Origin: Sphaerisporangium siamense
GTDB taxonomy: Bacteria; Actinomycetota; Actinomycetes; Streptosporangiales; Streptosporangiaceae
NCBI RefSeq assembly: GCF_014205275.1
Contig: NZ_JACHND010000001.1
Location: 1,178,001 to 1,242,000, forward strand
Length of the DNA: 64,000 bases
Direction of reading: 5' to 3'
The notes beneath the pieces were generated by a model, which saw only the letters and a program-made list of their open reading frames with translations, ran no database searches and had not been told where the DNA came from. Numbering within the stretch: the stretch's first letter is position 1; each line of letters opens with the position of its first letter. Below, in pieces: positions 16,374 through 24,364 of this stretch. The position numbers and the translations under genes were made by a program.

Positions 16374-17585
16374 ATGTCTTTCGGCGCGCACGGAGAATGG
16401 AAATCGCCGGATCTGTCCGATCCGTTGGTGTACACCGACGGTGACGCGGAAGCGCTTTGGGCGGCGCAACGCCGTCGCGAACCGGTCTTCTGGACCGACC
16501 GGGCCGCCGCGGAGGGTTTCTGGTCCGTGCTGAGCCACGCGCCCGCGAACGACGTCCTGAGGAACAGCGAGACCTTCGTCTCCTCGCGCGGCATGCGGCT
16601 GGACTCTCCCCCGGTCCCGACCGCCGACGCGGCGGGCAGCGTGCTCATCGTGAGCGACCCTCCGCGGCACGGCGTCCTCCGCCGGATCGTCAGCTCGGCC
16701 TTCACCCCGCGCACGGTCCGCCGGCTGGAGGCGACCATCCGCACGACGGCGGTGTCGATCGTCGAGAACGCCGTGGCCGCGGGCGAGTTCGACGCGGTCG
16801 AGATGGCGGCCAGGCTGCCCGTCTCGGTGATCTGCGACATGCTCGGCGTGCCGCCGCAGGACTGGGAGAGCCTGCTGAGGCTGAGCATCACGGCGTTCGG
16901 GTCCGGCGGCGACCGCGAGGTGGAGATCGAGGCGAACAGCGAGATCCTGCTCTACTTCGAGCACCTGGTGAAGCTGCGCAGGAAGGATCCCGGGGACGAC
17001 GTCGTCAGCGCCTTCGTCCACGCCGAGGTGGACGGCGTCCCGTTCACCGACGACAAGATCATCCTCAACTGCAACGCCCTTTTCTCGGCCGGGACCGAGA
17101 CGACGCGGCACGCGACGGTGGGCGGGCTGCTCGCGTTCATCGATTTCCCCGGCCAGTGGGCGCGCCTGCGCGAGAACCCGGACCTGATGCCCACGGCGGT
17201 GCAGGAGATATTGCGGTATTCAAGCCCTATCCTGCACGTGATGCGCACCGCCGTCACGGACACCAGGATCGGCGACCTGGAAATATCGGAGGGCGACCGG
17301 GTCGCGGTCTGGCTGCCCGCCGTGAATCGGGACGACACCGTTTTCGACGATCCGCTCGCCTTCGATATAGGCCGCGACCCGAACCGTCATCTCGCGCTTT
17401 CCGCGGGCCCGCATTTCTGTCTCGGATCGTCGCTCGCGATGACCGAACTCGGCGTGCTGTTCGAGGAACTGCTGAAGCGCGCCGGCCACGCCGGGCACGC
17501 CGGGGCGCCGCGCCGCATGCCGTCGAACTTCGTCTGGGGATTCGAGACGGCGCCGGTGCGGCTGACGCGGCGCGGCACGGGGTGA
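16374..17585 (+). CDS. Cytochrome P450
   Basis: 403-aa soluble bacterial P450. Seen: the I-helix oxygen-binding motif SAGTETTRH (238-246), ExxR in QEILRY (277-282), the PPRHGVLRRIVSSAF helix-C region, and the heme ligand Cys349 in LSAGPHFCLGS. The heme loop departs from FGxGxHxCxG at its first two positions (Leu-Ser instead of Phe-Gly); all other key residues are present. Start: ATG 16374 has AAGGAG 9 bases before it. The gene stands alone on the plus strand among leftward genes and ends 2 bp from the convergent hydratase. It probably hydroxylates or epoxidises a carrier-bound or free intermediate. Confidence 0.92.
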   Translation: MSFGAHGEWKSPDLSDPLVYTDGDAEALWAAQRRREPVFWTDRAAAEGFWSVLSHAPANDVLRNSETFVSSRGMRLDSPPVPTADAAGSVLIVSDPPRHGVLRRIVSSAFTPRTVRRLEATIRTTAVSIVENAVAAGEFDAVEMAARLPVSVICDMLGVPPQDWESLLRLSITAFGSGGDREVEIEANSEILLYFEHLVKLRRKDPGDDVVSAFVHAEVDGVPFTDDKIILNCNALFSAGTETTRHATVGGLLAFIDFPGQWARLRENPDLMPTAVQEILRYSSPILHVMRTAVTDTRIGDLEISEGDRVAVWLPAVNRDDTVFDDPLAFDIGRDPNRHLALSAGPHFCLGSSLAMTELGVLFEELLKRAGHAGHAGAPRRMPSNFVWGFETAPVRLTRRGTG

Positions 17586-17587
17586 GG

Positions 17588-18367
17588 TCAGGCCTGGATG
17601 GCGACCGTGCCGAGCCGGTCGAACTCGGCGACGAACCGGTCGCCGGGGTTCATGGGGACCGCGGCGTGCAACGCGCCGGTCAGGATCAGGTGGCCGGGCT
17701 CCAGGGCCACGCCGTGTTCGCCGAGCGTGTTCGCCAGCCAGGCCACCACCGCCACCGGGTCGCCGAGGGCCGCCGCCCCGGCGCCCGTGGCGACGACCTC
17801 GTCGTTGCGGCTGAACACCATGCCGATCAGGCGCGGGTCCACGGTCCGGGCGGGCACCGCCCGGCCGCCGAGCACCACGGCGCCGTTGGAGGCGAGGTCG
17901 GCGATCGTGTCGGCCAGCCTGATCCGCCAGTCCGCGATGCGGGAGTCGACGACCTCCAGCCCCGCCATGACGTCCGCGATGGCGGCACGGGCCTGGTCCA
18001 GGGTCACGCCGGGCCCGGCGAGCCCGGCGCCGAGCCTGAAGACGATTTCGGCCTCGACCTTGGGCGCGATGAACGCCTCACGCGGCACCCGGTCGCCGTC
18101 GGCGTACAGCGTGGACGCCAGGACGGGGCCGTAGTCGGGTGTGTCCACGCCGAACAGTCGCTGCATGGGGGCCGACGTCAGCCCCGCCTTGTACCCGATG
18201 ACGCGGTCGCCGTCGTCCACCAGCATCCCGACCAGGTCGCGCTGGACCGCGTAGCCGTCGGCCATGCCCATCGCCGGGTCGTCGTCGGTGAACGGCGCGA
18301 TCGGCACGCGGGTGGCCCTGGCCTCGTAGAGCGCCCGCGCCCTGGACCGGTGATCGGGACCGGACAT
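17588..18367 (-). CDS. 2-oxopent-4-enoate hydratase / oxalocrotonate decarboxylase family
   Basis: 259-aa member of the fumarylacetoacetate hydrolase superfamily, MhpD group. Seen: IGYKAGLTS, the metal-binding KVEAEIVFRLG, a MAGLEVVDSRI helix and the C-terminal LILTGALHAAVPMNPGDRF. Hydratases and 4-oxalocrotonate decarboxylases of this family cannot be separated by eye. In catabolism it makes 4-hydroxy-2-oxovalerate for the aldolase/dehydrogenase pair, and both partners lie just upstream here (19700-21615). The setting beside KASIII and ACP points to biosynthetic use. Confidence 0.85.
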   Translation of the reverse strand: MSGPDHRSRARALYEARATRVPIAPFTDDDPAMGMADGYAVQRDLVGMLVDDGDRVIGYKAGLTSAPMQRLFGVDTPDYGPVLASTLYADGDRVPREAFIAPKVEAEIVFRLGAGLAGPGVTLDQARAAIADVMAGLEVVDSRIADWRIRLADTIADLASNGAVVLGGRAVPARTVDPRLIGMVFSRNDEVVATGAGAAALGDPVAVVAWLANTLGEHGVALEPGHLILTGALHAAVPMNPGDRFVAEFDRLGTVAIQA

Positions 18368-18436
18368 GAGTACACCTGCTTTCTGTAGGGCCGGGCCGCG
18401 ACCGCGCGCCGGACCGGGAACGCCGCGCCGACGGTG

Positions 18437-18667
18437 TCAGGCCCGCGGGCTGCGCTCCTCCATCAGCCGCACGATGTCGGCGACGGTGGAGGCGCCCATC
18501 AGTTCGTCGTCGCTGATCTCGATCCGCAGGCGCTTGCTCAGGATCATGGACAGCTCGACCATGGCGAGCGAGTCCAGGCCCGCCCCCTCCCGGTCGACGT
18601 CGGGCCGCACGTCGACGTCGGAGAGCTGTAGATCCTCCACCAGTATCGTCTTGAGCACCTCGTACAC
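18437..18667 (-). CDS. Acyl carrier protein
   Basis: 76-aa free ACP with the phosphopantetheine site Ser33 in GLDSLAMVEL. It is acidic, with the four-helix spacing of a type II carrier. The GTG at 18667 has GGAG 6 bases upstream (GAGGAGACGGC) and fits the family length. It lies 52 bp after the KASIII gene and 69 bp before the hydratase. It probably carries the acyl or beta-ketoacyl group made by the neighbouring KASIII; no malonyl transferase, ketoreductase or dehydratase is nearby. Confidence 0.88.
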   Translation of the reverse strand: MYEVLKTILVEDLQLSDVDVRPDVDREGAGLDSLAMVELSMILSKRLRIEISDDELMGASTVADIVRLMEERSPRA

Positions 18668-18719
18668 GCCGTCTCCTCGTCTGTGTCGCGGTCGGTCCAT
18701 GGCACGGTCTAGGGCAGGT

Positions 18720-19703
18720 CTAGGGCACGGTCTCCAGGTCGGGCCAGACCACCGTGGTGGCGCCCCAGGTGAGGCCGCCGCCGAAGGCCGTGACCAGCAC
18801 CCGGTGGCCGGCCGCCAGGACACCGTCCGCCGTGGCCTGCCCGAGCAGGATCGGGATCGACGCGGCCGCGGTGTTGCCCACGTCGCGGATGTTCTGCGCC
18901 TGCCGGTCCGCCGGGAGTCCGAGCTCGGCCGCCACCGCCGCCGACACCCGGGCGTTGGCCTGATGGGCGACCATCCGGTCCACGTCGTCCATCGACCAGC
19001 CGGCCGCTCCGGCCGCGGCGCGCGCCGTCTCGGCCATCCGCTCCACGGCCTGCCGGAAGACCGCGCGGCCCTCCATGCGGAAGTAGCCGTCCTCGACGCG
19101 GATCAGGTCGCGGTTCTCGCCGTCGCTGCCGAGGAGGATCGGCCCGACCGCCCCCTTCTCCGTCGCGGCGCCGCGCCGCAGGACGACCGCGCCCGCGCCG
19201 TCGCCGAAGATGGGGACCGTGGTGCGGTCGAGCGGGTCGAGCAGGCTGGTGAACCGCTCGGCGGCCACCAGGAGCACCCGGTCGGCGTGCCCGGCGGCGA
19301 TGAAGCCGGTGGCGGCGGCCAGCGCGTAGAGGAAGCCCGAGCACACCGCCGAGACGTCGAAGGCGGCGACGCCGGTCAGTCCCAGCCGGGAGGCCACCTC
19401 GGGGGCGGTCGCGGGGCAGGCGCGGTCCGGCGTGGTGGTGGCCAGCATCAGCGCCTGGACCTCGTGGCCGCCGGCGGACTTCAGCGCCCTGGCGCCCGCC
19501 TCGGCGGCGAGGCCGGCGGTGGTCAGGTCCTCGTCGGCGACCCGCCGGGCGGCGATCCCGGTCCTGCTGAGGATCCACTCCTCGGTGGTGTCCAGCCGGG
19601 CGCACAGGTCCGCGTTGGTCACCACGCGCGGCGGCAGCCAGTGTCCGATGCCGCAGATCACCGCGGCGTCCCGGTCGGACGGCCGGGTCCCGTCGCCGGT
19701 CAT
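18720..19703 (-). CDS. Ketoacyl-ACP synthase III (FabH-like)
   Basis: 327-aa KASIII. The full catalytic set is present: Cys121 ([11 protein letters not shown]), His247 (VAHQAN) and Asn277 ([11 protein letters not shown]), with FGDGAGAVV and the final GFGGGLTWG-like [13 protein letters not shown]. It condenses an acyl-CoA with malonyl-ACP, or in some pathways transfers an acyl group. The start overlaps the stop of the aldolase (ATGA at 19703-19700), and the acylating dehydrogenase upstream could feed it acetyl- or propionyl-CoA. The next gene is an ACP. This looks like a pathway-specific starter unit rather than housekeeping fatty acid synthesis, which would sit with fabD and fabF. Confidence 0.92.
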   Translation of the reverse strand: MTGDGTRPSDRDAAVICGIGHWLPPRVVTNADLCARLDTTEEWILSRTGIAARRVADEDLTTAGLAAEAGARALKSAGGHEVQALMLATTTPDRACPATAPEVASRLGLTGVAAFDVSAVCSGFLYALAAATGFIAAGHADRVLLVAAERFTSLLDPLDRTTVPIFGDGAGAVVLRRGAATEKGAVGPILLGSDGENRDLIRVEDGYFRMEGRAVFRQAVERMAETARAAAGAAGWSMDDVDRMVAHQANARVSAAVAAELGLPADRQAQNIRDVGNTAAASIPILLGQATADGVLAAGHRVLVTAFGGGLTWGATTVVWPDLETVP

Positions 19704-20725
19704 GCGCGGCGCTCCGCCAGCTCCAGCGCGACGTCCACGATGAGGTCCTCCTGCCCGGCCACCGCCTGCCGCCGGCCCAGCTCGAAGAAGATGTCGCGGG
19801 GGTCCACGCCTTCCCGGCGGGCGATGTCGAGCACCGGCGTCTTGAAGCCGGAGAAGACGCCGGCCAGCCCGCTCACGAGGCTGACGGAGTCGATCGTCGG
19901 CGGCGCCGGCATCAGGGTCCGCGCGGCGAGGTCGGCCGCGTCCAGCAGGGCGTAGAGGTCGATGCCGGTCGCGAAGCCCATGCGCTCCAGCACCGGCACC
20001 ACGACCTCCAGCTGGGTGTTGCCGGCGCCGGCGCCGAAACCCCGGGCGCAGGCGTCGATGACCTGGGCGCCCGCCTGGGCCGCGGCGACCGAGTTGGCGA
20101 CGGCCATGCCCAGGTTGTTGTGCCCGTGGAAGATCACCGGCACCGAGACGGTCTCGACGATCGCCGTGATCCGCTCCGTGACGTCGGGCGGCAGGTAGTG
20201 GCCGGAGGAGTCGAAGATCCCGACCGCCGTCGCCCCGTACTCCTCCATGCGGAGGCACTCCTTGGCCAGCCGCTCGGCGTCGGCCATGTGGCTCATCAGC
20301 AACAGGCCCTGCGCCTCGACGCCCAGGTCCCGCAGGAACCCGAGGTGGCGCTCGGCGAGGTCGCTCTCGGTGCAGTGGGCGCCGAGCCGCACCACGTCCG
20401 CGCCGTGGTCCAGGGCCCGGCGCAGGTCGCGGGTCGTGCCCCAGCCGGGCAGCATGAACACGCCCATCTTGCTGGTGGGCAGCGCCTCGCGCACCACCGT
20501 CAGCATCTCGTCGTCGCTCAGCGCCGCGCGCCCGACCTGGAGCGAGGACGCGCCGAGGCCGTTGCCGTGGCCGACCTCCACCACCGGGACGCCGGCGGCG
20601 TCGGCGGCGGCCGCGTAACCGCGCAGCTGCTCGCGCCCGAGGACGTGGCGCACCGCGTGGTGGCCGTCGCGCAGGGTCGGGTCGTGGATGACGAGGCGGG
20701 GCCGGTCTGCGGAGAGCTGGTTCAT
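19700..20725 (-). CDS. 4-hydroxy-2-oxovalerate aldolase
   Basis: 341-aa DmpG/BphI/MhpE-type class II aldolase: 4-hydroxy-2-oxoacid to pyruvate plus aldehyde, reversible. Seen: [13 protein letters not shown] (Arg, metal-binding Asp and catalytic His), [12 protein letters not shown], the metal-binding [10 protein letters not shown], and the C-terminal communication domain ending [15 protein letters not shown] 20725 overlaps the dehydrogenase stop, as in true aldolase-dehydrogenase pairs that channel the aldehyde. Unusually, the next coupled gene is a KASIII. Confidence 0.92.
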   Translation of the reverse strand: MNQLSADRPRLVIHDPTLRDGHHAVRHVLGREQLRGYAAAADAAGVPVVEVGHGNGLGASSLQVGRAALSDDEMLTVVREALPTSKMGVFMLPGWGTTRDLRRALDHGADVVRLGAHCTESDLAERHLGFLRDLGVEAQGLLLMSHMADAERLAKECLRMEEYGATAVGIFDSSGHYLPPDVTERITAIVETVSVPVIFHGHNNLGMAVANSVAAAQAGAQVIDACARGFGAGAGNTQLEVVVPVLERMGFATGIDLYALLDAADLAARTLMPAPPTIDSVSLVSGLAGVFSGFKTPVLDIARREGVDPRDIFFELGRRQAVAGQEDLIVDVALELAERRA

Positions 20726-21615
20726 GACACCCCCGTGGTGGCGATCGCCGCGTCGCTCAGCGCCCACCGCTCGGCGACGAGCACGGCCGCCGCGTTGATG
20801 ATGTCCACGTTGCCCATGTGCCGCGGGATGCGCTCGCCCGCGGCGGCGACCTCGACGGCGACGAACACCCGCTCGTCGGTCACCGTGCACGCCTTGACCG
20901 CGAGGCCGGGCGCGAACGCCCGCACCTGCGCGGCCGCGTTCTCCACGTCGGCGCGGACGGACTCGGCGTCGAACCCACCGCCCAGCAGCGACATCGCCAC
21001 GCGGAACATCGCCGGCGGCGACGCCGGGCTCAGGTTGACCATGACCTTGATCTCCGGCACGGCGGTGAACGTCCGCACGGCGTCCTGCGTCGTGTCGATG
21101 TACTCGTCGAGGTTCAGGCGGGTGGCCCGGCCCACGCTCGCGCTGGCCGCCGTGGTGACGACCTCGATGTACTCGGCCGGGTGCCGCCGGGTGAGCGCGT
21201 GCAGGATCGGCACCGCCGCCTGCCCCGTGCAGCTGATCAGGTTGACGTTGCGGTGGGACCGCGTGTCGGCCCCGTTCACGGTCGGCGCGACCATGTGCCC
21301 GACCATGCTCGGCGTCAGGTCGATGAGCCGGGTGCCCAGCGGTTCGAGGCGTTCCCAGTGTTCGACGTGGGACAGGGCGTTGCTCGCGTCGAACACGATG
21401 TCGAAGGGACGGTCGGCCGCGACCAGCGACCGGATCCCGTCCGCGGCGGTGGCGCAGCCGAGGGCGGCCGCGCGGCGCAGCCCGTAGGCCCTGTCGTCGC
21501 GTCCGACCACCAGCCGGCAGTCCAGGACGGCGGAACTCTGGACCTTCGTGAGGAGATCGATACCGATGAGTCCGGCTCCGAGAATGGCGACCCTCAGCGG
21601 TTCGCTTCCATTCAC
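20722..21615 (-). CDS. Acetaldehyde dehydrogenase (acylating)
   Basis: 297-aa DmpF/MhpF-type enzyme that turns acetaldehyde or propanal plus CoA and NAD into acyl-CoA, and can run in reverse. Seen: [13 protein letters not shown] nucleotide-binding motif, catalytic Cys129 in [21 protein letters not shown] and GHRIP-like [22 protein letters not shown] 21615 gives the family length and has a GGAAGAGAG purine run upstream; the frame continues to 21822 but that extension is unlike the family. It leads the AcDH-aldolase-KASIII-ACP-hydratase set. Confidence 0.9.
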   Translation of the reverse strand: MNGSEPLRVAILGAGLIGIDLLTKVQSSAVLDCRLVVGRDDRAYGLRRAAALGCATAADGIRSLVAADRPFDIVFDASNALSHVEHWERLEPLGTRLIDLTPSMVGHMVAPTVNGADTRSHRNVNLISCTGQAAVPILHALTRRHPAEYIEVVTTAASASVGRATRLNLDEYIDTTQDAVRTFTAVPEIKVMVNLSPASPPAMFRVAMSLLGGGFDAESVRADVENAAAQVRAFAPGLAVKACTVTDERVFVAVEVAAAGERIPRHMGNVDIINAAAVLVAERWALSDAAIATTGVS

Positions 21616-21842
21616 AGGCAAGCTCTCTTCCGACGTGAGACGGCGTCCATGAGAGAAATAGAAAACGAAATGGCCCGAGCACGAATGACCGGTGACCCTG
21701 GATGCCGCCGGCGGCGTGGCCGCGCGGCGTTCCGATTCCCTGGTCGGCTCTGTAGGTACTTTCTCAATGGGCCCTGTCCATGTCCAGCCCGCCGGCCGGG
21801 GCCTGTGGACATGGGGTTTCACCGAAGCGGAGAACGCGGATA

Positions 21843-21866
21843 CCCGTGCACGATGAAAGGCACGGG
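21843..21866 (-). terminator. Second hairpin after the P450 gene
   Basis: CCCGTGC (21843-21849) and GCACGGG (21860-21866) form a 7-bp perfect stem with a 10-base loop, 50-75 bases beyond the leftward P450 stop and beyond the main terminator. It may be a back-up terminator or lie in the leader of the dehydrogenase operon. Nothing else was seen in 21616-21885 except the leader. Confidence 0.35.
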
Positions 21867-21885
21867 AAGCCTGGAGAAATGGGCG

Positions 21886-21915
21886 CGCGCCCGATCTCGA
21901 CGGAGACCGGGCGCG
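21886..21915 (-). terminator. Terminator hairpin after the leftward P450
   Basis: CGCGCCCGATCTC (21886-21898) pairs with GAGACCGGGCGCG (21903-21915) over a 4-base loop; the single mismatch in DNA becomes a G-U pair in the leftward transcript. It starts 4 bases after the P450 stop and is followed by a short U/C-rich run. It likely ends the long NRPS operon. Confidence 0.65.
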
Positions 21916-21918
21916 GGC

Positions 21919-23037
21919 TCAGGAAGTGACGCCGGATTCGCCGGTCAGCGTCAGGTACAGGTGCTCGAATCCGCGGTAGGTGCGGTTTCTGCGCCATCGA
22001 ACCTCGCGTACGCGCGCCTCGGGACAACGCCGGGCGAACAACGTGAGCACGGTGGTGGCCGTCAGGCGCGCGAGGGACGCGCCGGAGCAGTAGTGCATGC
22101 CGTGGCCGAACGCCAGGTGGTCGGCGTGGCGTCCTTCGTGGTGGGCGGCGGGCCGGTCGGACGCCGCCGGGGGTTCGAACAGGTCGCGGCCGTCGAGCGA
22201 GACCATGACCAGCTCGCCGCGTGCGATCCGGTGGCCGCCCAGCGCGGTGTCCTCGGCGGCCACCCGGGCCACGTGCCCGAGCGGGGCGTACAGGCCGAGG
22301 ACGCGTTCCACGATCGCGGCCGCCTCCTCGCCGGTTCGCGACGCCGCGACGCCGTCCTGCAGCCCGTTTTCGAGCATGTACCACAGCGCGAACGTGATGA
22401 GCGCGGCGGTGGTCTCCAGCCCGCCGAAGAGCATCATCGACGACGTGGCCAGCCGGTCGGTGTCGGTGTCGCCGGACCGGGCCCAGACGCCCTCGCCGTC
22501 CCCCTCCGGGAGGCCGTCGATGAACTCCTCCATCTCCCGGAGCGCCTCCTGGGCGCGCACCGCGTACTCGCGGCGGTAGGACGCCGCCAGGAAGTCGGCC
22601 AGCGCCCGCGCCCACCGCTGCTCGATGCCGGGCAGTTCGAGCACGTGGGCGACGGTGCGCGCCGAGATCGTGTCGGCCAGGTCCGCCACGGCGTCACCGG
22701 TCGCCGACTTCCCGAAGTCCGCCAACGCCTCCTCGACGATCGTGTGGACGACATCGCCGAGCGCGCGGGTCCGGCGGGGCGAGAACATCGGCTGGACGGC
22801 CCGCCGGGCGGTCTTGTGCCGTTCGCCGTCGAGCAGCGCGAACCACCGGCTCAGGGTGGCGATCAGGTGCGCGCACTGGTCGTGCATGTCGGCGGGCAGG
22901 TAGCTCAGGTTGGCGACCTCGAACGTCTCCGAGGACAGGCGCCGGTCCTCCAGCGCCTCCCGCGCGGCCTCGCCCCACACCACCCAGCAGGCCAGGTCGT
23001 CGTAGTAACGGACGGTGGACGTCCGGTCAGGCGGCAT
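21919..23037 (-). CDS. Cytochrome P450 lacking the ExxR motif
   Basis: 372-aa P450. The heme loop is canonical (FGHGMHYCSGASLAR, Cys317) and the I-helix reads FGGLETTAA (204-212). In the K-helix, where ExxR is expected, the sequence is AIVERVLGLYAPLGH (241-255), with no Glu-x-x-Arg. The N-terminus is also short, starting close to the first beta strand. ExxR-less P450s are known (Streptomyces CYP156/157) and are often of unknown function. The start has a strong GGGAGG, and the gene follows the MFS gene by 10 bp as the last gene of the NRPS operon. It may be a catalyst with altered redox or a binding protein. Confidence 0.88.
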   Translation of the reverse strand: MPPDRTSTVRYYDDLACWVVWGEAAREALEDRRLSSETFEVANLSYLPADMHDQCAHLIATLSRWFALLDGERHKTARRAVQPMFSPRRTRALGDVVHTIVEEALADFGKSATGDAVADLADTISARTVAHVLELPGIEQRWARALADFLAASYRREYAVRAQEALREMEEFIDGLPEGDGEGVWARSGDTDTDRLATSSMMLFGGLETTAALITFALWYMLENGLQDGVAASRTGEEAAAIVERVLGLYAPLGHVARVAAEDTALGGHRIARGELVMVSLDGRDLFEPPAASDRPAAHHEGRHADHLAFGHGMHYCSGASLARLTATTVLTLFARRCPEARVREVRWRRNRTYRGFEHLYLTLTGESGVTS

Positions 23038-23047
23038 CGTCCCTCCC

Positions 23048-24346
23048 TCACCCGCCGGCGAGAGCCGGTTCCGGTTCGTAGGTCTCCGGGAGGTCGCGCT
23101 CCTTGCGCATCGGGCTCAGCGCGAGGATGAGCCAGCAGACCGCGAGGACGCCCGTCATGATCCACATGGCTCCGCGGTATCCGACCACGTCGCCGAGGAC
23201 GCCGCCGAGCAGGGAACCGAGCGGGATCATGCTGTGGCCGATCGCCATGGCCGTCGCCACGACCCGGCCGAGCATGTGCGGCGGGCAGTACGCCTGCCGG
23301 AAGCTGCCGACCACGATGTTGGCCACGGCGACGCCGATGCCGACGAAGAAGCCGCCGAGCCCGAACAGCAGCATCCGCGGCCCCGGCCCGGCCATGGGCA
23401 TGAGCAGCGCGAACGGCGCGGTGGTGAGCTGCAGGAGGAGCAGGCCGCGGGCGGTGCCGACCCGCCGGGTGACCCTGGTGGTCACCAGCGCGCCGACGAT
23501 GCCGCCGACGCTGCCCGTGCTCAGCAGCACACCGACCGTGGCCGGGTTCAGCCCGACGGTGCGCACGAGGAACACGACCTGGACCGCCTGGTACCCCATC
23601 AGCGCCAGGTTCGTCACGGCGCCCCAGGTGACGATCGGCCGCAGGTAGCGGTCCCGGGCGACGAACCTGAGCCCCTCGGCGATCTGCCGGCCGAGGGGGT
23701 CGCGCCCCTCGCGGGAGGCGGGGGGCGGCTCGACCACGCGGATCCGGTGCAGGCAGAGCGCGGAGATCAGGAATGTCGCCGCGTCGGCCAGGAGCGCGGT
23801 GGCCGCGCCGAACGCCTGGGCGAGCAGGCCGGCCACGCCCGGCCCGGCGAACTGGGTGGTGGTCTCGCTGCCGTGCAGCTTGGCGTTGCCCTCCAGCAGG
23901 TCGCGGCCGTCGAGCACGGTGCGGACGTAGGCGTGGTAGGCGGGGTAGAAGCACGTGGCCGCGGTGCCGGAGATCAGCGCGACGGCGATGAGCTGGCCCA
24001 GGGTCAGCACGCCGAGCCACGCCGCCACCGGCACGCTCACGAACACCGCCGCGGCGACCAGGTCACACGCGATCATCAAGGGCCGCTTGCGCACCCGGTC
24101 CACCCACGCGCCCGCCGGCAGGCCCACGACCAGCCAGGGCAGCCACACCGCCGCGGCGAGGACGCCGACGGCGGTGGAGCTGGCGCCGAGGCTCACGACC
24201 GCGATCAGCGGCAGGGCGACCACGGTGATGCTGTTGCCGAGCTGGCTCGCGGTCTCGCCCGTCCACAACAGGCGGAAGTCCCGCTGGGCCAATACGCCCC
24301 ACCGCGACCGGGGCCGATCCGGGGTGTCCTTCGCCACGTCCGACAA
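23048..24346 (-). CDS. MFS exporter (EntS/MFS_3 type)
   Basis: 432-aa 12-TM major facilitator of the enterobactin-exporter-like group common in NRPS clusters. Seen: DFRLLWTGETASQLGNSIT at the N-terminus, AGAWVDRVRKRPLMI (motif A) and LLSTGSVGGIVGALV in the second half. It probably exports the peptide and gives self-protection. It lies 18 bp after the AsnRS-like gene and 10 bp before the P450 within the same operon. Confidence 0.9.
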   Translation of the reverse strand: MSDVAKDTPDRPRSRWGVLAQRDFRLLWTGETASQLGNSITVVALPLIAVVSLGASSTAVGVLAAAVWLPWLVVGLPAGAWVDRVRKRPLMIACDLVAAAVFVSVPVAAWLGVLTLGQLIAVALISGTAATCFYPAYHAYVRTVLDGRDLLEGNAKLHGSETTTQFAGPGVAGLLAQAFGAATALLADAATFLISALCLHRIRVVEPPPASREGRDPLGRQIAEGLRFVARDRYLRPIVTWGAVTNLALMGYQAVQVVFLVRTVGLNPATVGVLLSTGSVGGIVGALVTTRVTRRVGTARGLLLLQLTTAPFALLMPMAGPGPRMLLFGLGGFFVGIGVAVANIVVGSFRQAYCPPHMLGRVVATAMAIGHSMIPLGSLLGGVLGDVVGYRGAMWIMTGVLAVCWLILALSPMRKERDLPETYEPEPALAGG

Positions 24347-24364
24347 GATGCATCATCCCGTGAT

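Noticed and set aside
16185-17111. Minus-strand frame of about 300 codons over the P450
   Set aside because: Antisense shadow with biased composition; the P450 motifs on the plus strand are complete.
18437-21615. Housekeeping fab cluster
   Set aside because: KASIII and ACP are present, but fabD, fabF and a fasR-type regulator are missing, and the coupled neighbours are an aldolase and an aldehyde dehydrogenase.
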